Origin: Rhodospirillaceae bacterium
Lineage (GTDB): Bacteria; Pseudomonadota; Alphaproteobacteria; UBA7985
NCBI GenBank assembly: GCA_002700865.1
Contig: PAFB01000115.1
Coordinates: forward strand, 1 to 14,582
Direction of reading: 5' to 3'
DNA: 14,582 bases
Under the pieces are notes generated by a model. The model made no database searches. It was not told where the DNA came from and worked only from the letters and a program-made list of their open reading frames with translations. Position numbers and translations under genes: made by a program. Positions 8,529 to 14,582 of the stretch are shown here, one piece after another. Within the stretch, counting starts at the first letter, position 1; the number at the start of each line of letters is the position of its first letter.

Positions 8529-10487
8529 ATGGAACCCAAGGACCTGTACCCCGTCGCTGACCGCGGCGCCCACAACACGCACGCCACGCCCCAGGACTAC
8601 GCCCAGATGTATGCTGCCAGCGTTGCCGACCCGGAGACCTTTTGGGCGGAACAGGGTAAGCGGCTGGATTGGATGACCCCTTACACCCGGGTTAAGTCGG
8701 TGGATTACGGCAAGGGCTCGGGTACTGATGTTCAGATCAAGTGGTTCGAGGACGGGGTGCTGAACCTGTCGGTGAACGCCATTGACCGGCATCTGGCCAC
8801 ACGGGGCGATCAGGTTGCGATCATCTTCGAGGGCGACGATCCGGGTGAGGACGCGCGGGTGACTTACCGCGAGTTGTCCGGCCACGTAAACCGGCTGGCC
8901 AATGGCTTGCGCGAGATGGGGGTCAGGAAGGGCGACCGGGTGACGCTGTACATGCCCATGATCCTTGAGGCCGCCTATGCGATGCTCGCCTGCGCGCGGG
9001 TTGGGGCGGTGCACTCGATTGTGTTTGGCGGGTTTTCACCCGAAGCGCTGGGCTCGCGGATCGAAGGCTGCGAGTCCGACTTCCTGATCACCGCCGATGA
9101 AGGTCTGCGCGGGTCCAAGACCATCCCGTTGAAGGCCAACGCCGACAAGGCCATCGATATTTCCGGGCGCGACGTCAAGTGTCTGGTGGTGCGCCGGACT
9201 GGCGGGGCGGTCGACTGGCGGAGCAACGATGTCTGGTATCACGAACTGGTCGAACGCCAGTCCGCTGACTGCAAGCCAGAGCCGATGAACGCCGAAGACC
9301 CTCTGTTCATCCTCTACACCTCGGGCTCAACCGGCAAACCCAAGGGCGTGCTGCATACCACAGGCGGTTACGGGGTCTATGCCGCCATGACCCACAAGTA
9401 CGTTTTCGACTATGAGGACGGGGATGTTTACTGGTGCACGGCGGATGTGGGCTGGATCACCGGGCACTCGTACATTGTCTACGGGCCACTGATTAATGGC
9501 GCCACCACGCTGATGTTCGAGGGCGTGCCCAACTACCCCGATGTGAGCCGGTTCTGGCAGGTGGTCGAAAAACACCGCGTCAACATCTTCTACACCGCCC
9601 CCACAACAATCCGCGCGCTGATGCGCGAGGGTGATGATTTTGTCACCCGCACGGATCGGTCGTCCCTTAAGCTGCTGGGATCGGTGGGTGAGCCCATCAA
9701 CCCGGAGGCCTGGCGCTGGTACCGTGACGTGGTGGGTGAGGGACGCTGCCCGATTGTGGACACCTGGTGGCAAACCGAAACCGGCGGCATCCTGATCACC
9801 CCGCTGCCTGGCGCAACCGACCTCAAGCCCGGTTCGGCGACCAATCCGTTCTTTGGCGTGCAACCAGTCATTGTCGATAATGATGGTCAGGAAATCGCTT
9901 GGGAGCCTGGGACTGAAATTGAAGGCAATCTGTGCATGAAGGACAGCTGGCCCGGTCAGATGCGCTCGGTTTACGGCGATCATGCGCGCTTCGTTGATAC
10001 CTATTTCAGCCAGTTTCCGGGGCTGTACTTCTCCGGAGACGGCTGCCGGCGGGACATAGACGGCTACTACTGGATCACCGGGCGGGTGGACGACGTGCTC
10101 AATGTCTCGGGCCACCGCATGGGAACGGCGGAGATCGAAAGCGCATTGGTGCTGCATGATCGCGTGGCCGAAGCGGCCGTTGTCGGTTATCCGCACGACA
10201 TCAAGGGGCAGGGCATTTACTGCTACGTCACTTTGAAGGCGGGTGAAGAGGCCAGCGAGGCGCTGATGAAGGAACTTGTGCGTCATGTCAGGACGGAAAT
10301 CGGCCCGGTTGCCACTCCTGACCTCATGCAATTCGCGCCCGGCCTGCCAAAAACCCGCTCTGGCAAGATCATGCGGCGAATTCTGCGCAAGATTGCAGAA
10401 AATGATTTCGGTAATCTGGGCGACACCTCGACCCTTGCTGATCCGTCGGTCGTTGATGATCTGATCGAAAACCGGGCGAACAAGTAG
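8529..10487 (+). CDS. acs: Acetyl-CoA synthetase
   Basis: A cytoplasmic AMP-forming ligase that makes acetyl-CoA from acetate, ATP and CoA, allowing scavenging of low acetate. The 652 residues match the family length. Motifs: A3 YTSGSTGKPKG (263-273), acyl-pocket and adenylate loop WWQTETGG (413-420), ITGRVDDVLNVSGHR (516-530) and A10 LPKTRSGK (606-613). Lys613 is equivalent to the lysine that is inactivated by acetylation in well-studied Acs enzymes. The ATG is preceded by AGAGGGAA at about 10 nt. It is the second gene after prpE, to which it is paralogous, and is followed by a hairpin terminator. In other bacteria acs is controlled by CrbS-type SSS-HK sensors; the broken one in this window may once have done this. 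Confidence 0.95.
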   Translation: MEPKDLYPVADRGAHNTHATPQDYAQMYAASVADPETFWAEQGKRLDWMTPYTRVKSVDYGKGSGTDVQIKWFEDGVLNLSVNAIDRHLATRGDQVAIIFEGDDPGEDARVTYRELSGHVNRLANGLREMGVRKGDRVTLYMPMILEAAYAMLACARVGAVHSIVFGGFSPEALGSRIEGCESDFLITADEGLRGSKTIPLKANADKAIDISGRDVKCLVVRRTGGAVDWRSNDVWYHELVERQSADCKPEPMNAEDPLFILYTSGSTGKPKGVLHTTGGYGVYAAMTHKYVFDYEDGDVYWCTADVGWITGHSYIVYGPLINGATTLMFEGVPNYPDVSRFWQVVEKHRVNIFYTAPTTIRALMREGDDFVTRTDRSSLKLLGSVGEPINPEAWRWYRDVVGEGRCPIVDTWWQTETGGILITPLPGATDLKPGSATNPFFGVQPVIVDNDGQEIAWEPGTEIEGNLCMKDSWPGQMRSVYGDHARFVDTYFSQFPGLYFSGDGCRRDIDGYYWITGRVDDVLNVSGHRMGTAEIESALVLHDRVAEAAVVGYPHDIKGQGIYCYVTLKAGEEASEALMKELVRHVRTEIGPVATPDLMQFAPGLPKTRSGKIMRRILRKIAENDFGNLGDTSTLADPSVVDDLIENRANK

Positions 10488-10523
10488 AGCCGCCATCTAG
10501 AGGCCGAGCCGGGATCAAGCGGA

Positions 10524-10551
10524 CGGCCCGCTGCGCGGACCGGCACTTTTT
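10524..10551 (+). terminator. Rho-independent terminator after acs
   Basis: The stem CGGcCCG / CGGaCCG (10524-10530 with 10536-10542) has one central mismatch and a five-base loop CTGCG. After a short gap it is followed by five T (10547-10551). It lies 37 nt past the acs stop in the right orientation, so it probably ends the prpE-acs transcript. Confidence 0.6.
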
Positions 10552-10593
10552 GTGGTTGCCCAAGGCTGGGGCGGTTTTGGTTTCACGCGGGTG

Positions 10594-10616
10594 GATCGGC
10601 GGCTTTGCCGCCGGTC
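10594..10616. repeat. GC-rich perfect hairpin between acs and the next gene
   Basis: GATCGGCGGC-ttt-GCCGCCGGTC: ten paired positions including one G-T wobble, with a three-base loop. The following stretch is pyrimidine-rich (10617-10660), with several T-runs. It may be a second terminator or a dispersed intergenic palindrome of the genome. Seen in one copy only in this window. Confidence 0.5.
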
Positions 10617-10687
10617 GGCTGTCGCCTCCGCTTTTCGCTTTTTCCGTTTCCTTCTTTGCCGCTGATGGCTGTCCCCATTTGTTCAGG

Positions 10688-10711
10688 GGGTGAGAGGGTG
10701 AGAGGGTGAGG
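10688..10711. repeat. Three tandem copies of an 8-bp unit
   Basis: GGGTGAGA is repeated at 10688-10695 and 10696-10703, with GGGTGAGG at 10704-10711. The array lies 62 bp before the start of the next gene, within its probable promoter region, so copy-number change could shift promoter spacing. No other tandem array was seen in the window. Confidence 0.7.
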
Positions 10712-10773
10712 GTGGATTGTCCGGGGGCTTGGGATGAATTAGACTCTCGGCTTCGACACAGGAGCCAGTTTCC

Positions 10774-11358
10774 ATGCATCAAAGAAGGCCCACATTGGTC
10801 GCCGCGGTAATCATCCTGCTCAGCGTTTTTGCAGCGCGGGTTGGCTGGGCGCACCCGACGGCGCTGAACAACCGGGTTACCTTCTACATTACCGCCGTGG
10901 AACAGAGCCAAATTCAGGGCGAACCGGGACTGCTCTTGCGGGCTGTGCTCGACAACGGCACCCGCAACCGGATTACCTTGCGCGGTCTTTCCTCTGACGC
11001 GGGCGACAAGGTGACGCTCTATGCCATGCGTGAGATTTATGGGCTGCAGACACTGCAGCCGCGGCGGGTACTGGCGGTGCGCAGTGGCGAAGGGGTGGAA
11101 CTTGCACCGCCGGCCTACACCATCGCCATCACCGGCCTCACCAACAAAGCGCGGTATCGCAAGCCCTTTAGCCTCGATCTGACCTTTAACCGGGCCATCG
11201 GCACCTTGACCGTGCCCGTTACGTTTCTGGTAAACAGCGCTCTCGAACACGGGCGAGGTGTGATCGATATTGGCCCACCAGCGGCGCTGGACGGCGCGGA
11301 TCGGGACGTGCAATGGATGACCACGGACGACCTGCTGGACGATGCCACCAAGCCCTAG
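10774..11358 (+). CDS. Secreted PCuAC-like protein without the copper-binding residues
   Basis: A 194-residue exported protein. The signal peptide has basic RR near the start, a hydrophobic core (8-20) and a likely cut after WA26, leaving a mature start HPTALNN. The fold pattern resembles periplasmic copper chaperone PCu(A)C: VELAPPAYTIAITGL (108-122), then PFSLDLTFNRAIGTLTVPV (131-149), equivalent to the family's VELxPGGYHxMLMGL and VxLTFxxAG segments. The canonical ligand motif H(M)X10MX21HXM is not satisfied: the HXM position reads T116-I-A118. It is therefore either a divergent non-copper relative or a different beta-sandwich. ATG 10774 has AGGAG (10760-10764) at 9 nt. It is monocistronic, flanked by the acs terminator and a convergent gene. 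The family call is a pattern inference; secretion is well supported. Confidence 0.55.
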   Translation: MHQRRPTLVAAVIILLSVFAARVGWAHPTALNNRVTFYITAVEQSQIQGEPGLLLRAVLDNGTRNRITLRGLSSDAGDKVTLYAMREIYGLQTLQPRRVLAVRSGEGVELAPPAYTIAITGLTNKARYRKPFSLDLTFNRAIGTLTVPVTFLVNSALEHGRGVIDIGPPAALDGADRDVQWMTTDDLLDDATKP

Positions 11359-11423
11359 CCCTGACGACGCTACAGGGCCTCGCCGGTTCCCGTCTTGCGA
11401 CGGATTGCCTGCTGGCAACGGCG

Positions 11424-11891
11424 TTAGTGGCCAACCCTTAAGTGCGTGACCAGCTTGGTGATTTCAGCCTGCTGATTGGGTGTCGGGCCGTCGTGGGCGC
11501 GGGCGACGCGTTGAACCATCGCTAAATATTGCTGGCGCTCCACGCTGACCAGCTTGTGTTTGAGCACGTAGGCAACTCGGTCAAGAACAACAAGCGGATC
11601 GCCATTTTCGGTAATGGTGTCGATGGCCTGATCAACCAGCTCTGCTGTTGCCTCAGCATGAATGGACAGATTGGAGGTCAACTGACGCTCGATGATTGAG
11701 CGTTCGAGGATGGTGATGGGGCCGCGCACCTCGGCGACTGCGACGAGCAACAAGGCTGCAGGGCCATTTGTGGTGTCGATAAAGGCGGTCGAATCCCCGC
11801 GAAACCGGTTCAACCAAAGGGGCGTAATGATCTGATAAAGAACCAACCCGGCGCTGGCCAGCAGCAGGTCGGTCAGGGCAAGCCAAATCAA
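11424..11891 (-). CDS. Membrane-anchored TerB-like protein
   Basis: 155 residues. One hydrophobic segment (residues 2-21) anchors it in the membrane, and the rest is soluble and helical. Two segments follow the TerB pattern of paired helices: AALLLVAVAEVRGPITILERSIIERQ (45-70; normally vAraDGxixxxE) and YLAMVQRVARAHDGPT (122-137), the latter followed by a helix ending LRVGH. TerB domains (tellurite-resistance and stress-related, COG4103-like) use acidic residues at these turns to bind metal. Here the first Asp is Arg56 and Glu positions near 139-142 are Asn/Gln, so metal binding is doubtful. The start is TTG 11891, since a TGA lies four codons before it; the ribosome binding site is weak. It is convergent with the PCuAC-like gene and downstream of the SH3 gene on the same strand. 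Family call moderate. Confidence 0.6.
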   Translation of the reverse strand: MIWLALTDLLLASAGLVLYQIITPLWLNRFRGDSTAFIDTTNGPAALLLVAVAEVRGPITILERSIIERQLTSNLSIHAEATAELVDQAIDTITENGDPLVVLDRVAYVLKHKLVSVERQQYLAMVQRVARAHDGPTPNQQAEITKLVTHLRVGH

Positions 11892-11983
11892 TGTGTCGTC
11901 CGTTCAACTGACCACAGGATGTGGCTTGGATAGCGTCTTAAAGAGAGAATTTAAAATCAATAAAGCGGTCAAAACGTGCATGA

Positions 11984-12020
11984 CTGCAGGGACCTTTGGC
12001 GTGCCAAAAAGTCCCTGCAG
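11984..12020 (-). terminator. Long near-perfect hairpin after the SH3-domain gene
   Basis: The outer arms CTGCAGGGAC (11984-11993) and GTCCCTGCAG (12011-12020) pair perfectly, and inside them TTTGGC (11995-12000) pairs with GCCAAA (12003-12008) around a two-base loop. That is 16 base pairs with one small bulge. It begins 14 nt past the stop of the SH3-domain gene. On the minus strand the only T-run is TTTT about nine bases downstream, so it is not a textbook terminator; it could also be an RNA-stabilising stem or a protein-binding palindrome. Confidence 0.55.
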
Positions 12021-12034
12021 GCAATGCGGGAGAA

Positions 12035-12505
12035 TTACCACTTCCGGTCGCGATATGTCATCGCGCAAGGGCCAAGGAACTTCTTGGACACGAATACAAC
12101 GTTGTCGTACCCCAGCGTCGCTTTGCACCAGAAGGTTTTGCCGTAATTGCTGGATTTGCACGTACTCACATGGAGCTTTTGCCCCTCACCAAGTTCGGCG
12201 AGAATCTTGTGTTCGGTCGAAGGTCCAGACCGGGCGTTTAACCAAGACGTGCCGGTAACGCACATTTCCGCGTCGACGATCAGCTTGCCGGGGTGCGCCG
12301 GGGTTGGCTTGAGCTGGTGTTGCGAGTGGCCGTGATGGGGAACAGCAACGTGCTTAATGGACGTTACGGTCTTCACAATCACTTTGGTTTGATGATGGTT
12401 GTGATTAATCTCATGCGCGGACACGACCGGAGCAGAGACAAGAGCCACAAGAAACATACAGGCGGTAACGGCGACGTTGCGCAGGGAGAGCCTAATCATT
12501 TTCAT
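12035..12505 (-). CDS. Secreted His-rich protein with a bacterial SH3 domain
   Basis: A 156-residue exported protein. The signal peptide (basic start, hydrophobic 11-25) probably ends at VSA30, followed by HEINHNHH. Residues 31-71 form a linker with about a dozen histidines, including HHGHSQH, which may bind metal in the periplasm. Residues 80-148 read like a bacterial SH3 (SH3_3) domain: CVTGTSWLNARSGPSTEHKI, the usual LNVRSGPSTxxxVI motif, then LGEGQKLHV and WCKATLGYDNVVFVSKKFL. Four cysteines in the mature part (82, 116, 127, 147) could form two disulphides. SH3b domains commonly bind cell-wall peptides. ATG 12505 is the first codon of the frame and gives the full signal peptide. The gene stands alone, upstream of the large hairpin and the TerB-like gene. 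Confidence 0.8.
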   Translation of the reverse strand: MKMIRLSLRNVAVTACMFLVALVSAPVVSAHEINHNHHQTKVIVKTVTSIKHVAVPHHGHSQHQLKPTPAHPGKLIVDAEMCVTGTSWLNARSGPSTEHKILAELGEGQKLHVSTCKSSNYGKTFWCKATLGYDNVVFVSKKFLGPCAMTYRDRKW

Positions 12506-12577
12506 GTGTCTTCGATCTGAACAAAAAAATTGAGCGCCATCGGCCCGGGAAATGGTCTTTGAACAGACTCTGAATTC

Positions 12578-12754
12578 ATGGCCCCAGTGCCAAGCGCAGA
12601 CGAATTAAGCCGCTGTGTTCATGATCGTTCTGACCCGGAGAAATGGCAACATCGAAGTTGTTTAAAAAATAAAATAAAATGGCTTAAATCCGCAAAAGTC
12701 ACCTTAACAGCACAGAAAATGACGCATAATGCACTAATTGAGGCAGGTCTGTAG
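12578..12754 (+). CDS. Candidate 58-residue small protein ending in a terminator
   Basis: An open frame from ATG 12578 to TAG 12752-12754. The start is the only one possible, because a TGA lies at 12560-12562 with no other start codon between. The product begins MAPVPSADELSRC, has a lysine-rich centre (KNKIKWLKSAK) and ends ALIEAGL; no signal peptide, no membrane span, no family recognised. No clear ribosome binding site is present, which weakens the call. In favour: a well-formed rho-independent terminator on the same strand overlaps the stop codon, and otherwise no gene would explain it. The alternative is a non-coding small RNA ending at that terminator. Confidence 0.3.
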   Translation: MAPVPSADELSRCVHDRSDPEKWQHRSCLKNKIKWLKSAKVTLTAQKMTHNALIEAGL

Positions 12755-12770
12755 TTGTCTTGCCTTTTTT
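12741..12770 (+). terminator. Rho-independent terminator with no known upstream gene
   Basis: AGGCAGGTC (12741-12749) pairs with GTCTTGCCT (12757-12765), with one G-T wobble and one mismatch, around a seven-base loop, followed directly by six T (12765-12770). This is a textbook form on the plus strand. Since the gene to its left runs the other way, it implies a short rightward transcript starting within 12506-12740, coding or not. Confidence 0.6.
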
Positions 12771-12936
12771 CGCTTGTGTCCTGCTGCCCCGTGATGCTTT
12801 GGGCTGTTCGGTGAGATTTGTGGGGTGGTGAACCGGGCTGGATTGTCTAAGCTAGGCCCGCAAGATGTCTGAACTTGATACCCTCAAGCTCAAGGCGTCA
12901 CGTCATTAATCAAGCATGCTTTATGGAGGTGAACCC

Positions 12937-13698
12937 ATGCTACCCACGCCGACAACCCTGTTCGATCTGACTGGCAAAACGGCACTGGTGACCGGTGCAA
13001 GCCGGGGGATCGGGCGAGCGGCGGCGGAGGTGCTGGCCGGGGCGGGGGCGCATGTCACGCTGGCGGCGCGCACGTCGAAAGACATAGAGGCCGTTGCCGA
13101 GCATATCCGCGCTCACGGAGGGTCTGCGGAGACAGTCACCGCTGATCTGCTGGATCTGGACCAGATTAATGCACTCGCCGCGCGTGGCCCGTTCAATATT
13201 CTCCTCAACAACGCCGGAATGAACCGCCCTCAGACCTTCACCGACGTTGATGTGGAGACCTACGACGCCATTTTCGAACTCAATGTCCGCTCAGCCTTCT
13301 TTATGGCGCAGGCAGTGGTCAAAGGCTTGCTGGCTGCGGGGCAAAAGGGGTCCTTGGTCCACATTTCGAGCCAGATGGGCCACATTGGTGGCAAGCGGCG
13401 GACCGTCTATTGTGCGTCAAAGCACGCCATGGAAGGCTTCTCCAAAGCGATGGCGCTGGATTTGGCCGAGCATGGCATACGCTCCAACACCGTCTGCCCA
13501 ACTTTCATCCGAACGCCGCTGACCGCCCCCTATTTCGAAGATGAAAGCTTCATGGCTGACACGCTGAACAAAATCCCGCTTGGTCGAATTGGCGAGGTCG
13601 AGGATTTGATGGGGGCGGTGCTGTATCTGGCCTCTGACGCCTCATCGCTGGTAACGGGTTCGTCGCTGATGGTAGACGGCGGCTGGACGGCGCAATAA
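12937..13698 (+). CDS. Short-chain dehydrogenase/reductase (classical SDR)
   Basis: A 253-residue NAD(P)-dependent oxidoreductase. The classical motifs are complete: cofactor loop TGASRGIG (19-26), NNAG (91-94), Asn116, Ser145, and YCASK with Tyr158 and Lys162. The ending SSLMVDGGW is typical. Relatives include FabG-like, gluconate 5-dehydrogenase and glucose 1-dehydrogenase enzymes; the substrate cannot be told from sequence. ATG 12937 is preferred over ATG 12916, because GGAGGT (12925-12930) lies 6 nt before it and would fall inside the coding region if the earlier start were used. It is a single gene, with no partner on the same strand within 160 bp. Confidence 0.92.
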   Translation: MLPTPTTLFDLTGKTALVTGASRGIGRAAAEVLAGAGAHVTLAARTSKDIEAVAEHIRAHGGSAETVTADLLDLDQINALAARGPFNILLNNAGMNRPQTFTDVDVETYDAIFELNVRSAFFMAQAVVKGLLAAGQKGSLVHISSQMGHIGGKRRTVYCASKHAMEGFSKAMALDLAEHGIRSNTVCPTFIRTPLTAPYFEDESFMADTLNKIPLGRIGEVEDLMGAVLYLASDASSLVTGSSLMVDGGWTAQ

Positions 13699-13862
13699 AG
13701 CCCTGCAGGATCGCGGCGCACCAACGCAGCGCAAGGGCGTGTGTAACAGGTGCTACTAGCAGAGGGGCGTCTTGCACGGGCGGGGGCTTGCGGTGCGCGA
13801 TTGGCGCAGTATTTAGAGGGCAGGCGTCACCCTGCAATCCCGGCAAAACGGAACTTTGATTT

Positions 13863-14099
13863 ATGCAACCAGTAACCTTCATCCTCATCTGGGTCATCGT
13901 TTGGTGGATGGTTTGGTTTGCCGTCCTTTCCTTTGGATTGCGGCAGGGCGAGCGTGACGCGGAAAGCGGCGCGCCTGACAATCCTCACCTGGTGCGCAAA
14001 GCGCTTTTGGTGACGGTGGGAAGTTTCGTGTTTACGGTTGTTTTCGTCTGGCTGCTGGGCGTTTTTGGTCCACAGTTGCGCAGCATTCTCGAAGGCTAA
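13863..14099 (+). CDS. DUF1467-like small inner-membrane protein
   Basis: 78 residues with two membrane spans, at about 6-26 (ILIWVIVWWMVWFAVLS) and 47-68 (LLVTVGSFVFTVVFVWLLG), joined by a polar loop. The end of the first span, LSFGLRQGER, followed by NPHLVRKALL before the second matches the DUF1467 layout (normally VLPxGLR...P.nPxlkrKal). This family is common in Alphaproteobacteria and has no known function. ATG 13863 is 164 bp after the dehydrogenase stop, with only a weak GGAA upstream. Family call by pattern. Confidence 0.7.
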   Translation: MQPVTFILIWVIVWWMVWFAVLSFGLRQGERDAESGAPDNPHLVRKALLVTVGSFVFTVVFVWLLGVFGPQLRSILEG

Positions 14100-14486
14100 G
14101 GCCTCATTTGCACCAAAGACGATCCGCTCAACCTGTGGATTGTTTCGGTGCCTGTCTCGATTCTCCACCGAATTTGGCCATCTTGTCGGATGGTAGAGCC
14201 CTTGATTGAGGGCAAGCCCGGCGGTCGCTTGTGGGGAGGGCCTGTGCGCTTAAGGCGCGGCTTGTATAGCCAAAGGCAGCGATCCAGCGGCAGCGCGGAT
14301 TGGGTCCCTGGTGCGGCTCAGTGCCGATGCCTATGTTGGTCGTGCGCCACGATTTACGAAGATCATGCCGAGGGAGCGGGCACGTGATCCATTAGAAAAG
14401 CATGTTTTAGCAAGCTCTAATATGCGTGTTTTTGCATGGGTTTTCTGAGAAAAAGATAAGAAAATCAGGCATATACCAAAAATAAA
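14100..14486. other. Intergenic region without a convincing gene
   Basis: 387 bases. Short hairpins occur, such as GCCCT-tgattg-AGGGC (about 14197-14212) and GCGC-ttaag-GCGC (about 14247-14259), neither with a T-run. Two similar 13-mers, GCATGTTTTAGCA and GCGTGTTTTTGCA, lie in the AT-rich part (about 14400-14437). Open frames here have no ribosome binding site and no recognisable protein pattern. No tRNA is seen. Confidence 0.5.
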
Positions 14487-14512
14487 GGCGAGCAGATCGA
14501 AATCTGCTCGCC
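14487..14512 (-). terminator. Strong rho-independent terminator for a leftward gene
   Basis: GGCGAGCAGAT (14487-14497) and ATCTGCTCGCC (14502-14512) pair perfectly over 11 bp around a four-base loop. Read on the minus strand, the stem is followed at once by TTTATTTTT, the normal U-tract. It therefore terminates a gene coming from the right edge. Confidence 0.8.
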
Positions 14513-14554
14513 CTTAAGGAGACAAAGGAACCTAGAACCTTGTTCGATTAAAGC

Positions 14555-14582
14555 TTATGGCCACCACACCAAAGCGTCAAAC
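14555..14582 (-). CDS. Possible 3' end of a leftward gene beyond the window
   Basis: On the minus strand the last bases read FDALVWWP followed by TAA (14557-14555), 42 nt before the strong leftward terminator. Only eight codons are visible, so no family can be named and another frame is possible. The terminator makes it likely that some gene ends about here. Confidence 0.3.

Larger units (their letters stand above)
12506..12936. promoter_or_regulatory. Divergent intergenic region, AT-rich in its middle
   Basis: This region lies between the leftward SH3-domain gene and the rightward dehydrogenase, so both promoters should lie here. It holds an A/T-rich core (12657-12690), a seven-A run near 12522, a possible small ORF and a terminator (listed separately). 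TTGATA at 12875-12880 and CATTAAT at 12904-12910 precede the dehydrogenase, but their 23-base spacing is too long for a standard promoter. I could not assign exact promoter boxes. Confidence 0.4.

Noticed and set aside
6576..10496. Long open frames of about 390-400 codons on the strand opposite prpE and acs
   Set aside because: They lie antisense to genes with complete family motifs, have no recognisable domains, and are the expected by-product of GC-rich codon use.
14148..14387. 79-codon rightward frame after the DUF1467-like gene
   Set aside because: No ribosome binding site, biased Arg/Gly/Ser composition and no protein pattern.
1..14582. tRNA, rRNA or CRISPR features
   Set aside because: No tRNA T-arm pattern with matching stems, no rRNA-like stretch and no regularly spaced repeats were seen on either strand.

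Overview
The window looks like a chromosomal piece of an alphaproteobacterium. The protein families (a DUF1467-type small membrane protein, a symporter-linked sensor kinase, a Liv-type ABC ATPase beside acyl-CoA synthetases) and the GC-rich coding fit Rhodobacterales-like bacteria best. No marker gene fixes the genus, so this placement is an inference.

Layout. Positions 1-2191 hold most of a glycogen phosphorylase on the minus strand, running off the left edge. Upstream of it on the same strand (2364-3998) is the C-terminal half of a sodium/solute-symporter sensor histidine kinase (SSS-HK, CrbS/CbrA type); its N-terminal membrane half is absent. From about 4005 to 5873 lies a visibly AT-richer block. 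It carries structured non-coding DNA, a 45-residue small ORF with a strong ribosome binding site, and an orphan GHKL-type ATPase of the MORC/Z1-associated kind. Immediately after it, at 5874-6524, comes a LivF-like ABC ATPase lacking its first ~20 residues. Both flanking genes are therefore broken exactly at the block's borders, which suggests replacement of host DNA by a foreign block.

Downstream are two intact paralogous acyl-CoA synthetases in the same direction: PrpE-like (6612-8498) and acetyl-CoA synthetase (8529-10487), followed by a terminator. SSS-HK proteins of the CrbS type are known regulators of acs in other bacteria. The ancestral locus was thus plausibly a short-chain-acid sensing, uptake and activation cluster whose middle has been lost.

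The right third is a set of small independent genes: a secreted PCuAC-like protein without copper ligands, a membrane-anchored TerB-like protein, a secreted His-rich SH3-domain protein, a possible 58-residue small ORF ending in a terminator, an intact short-chain dehydrogenase and a DUF1467-like membrane protein. The last ~480 bases hold no convincing gene except a terminator and a possible gene tail pointing leftward from beyond the window. No rRNA, tRNA, CRISPR array or complete insertion sequence was seen.
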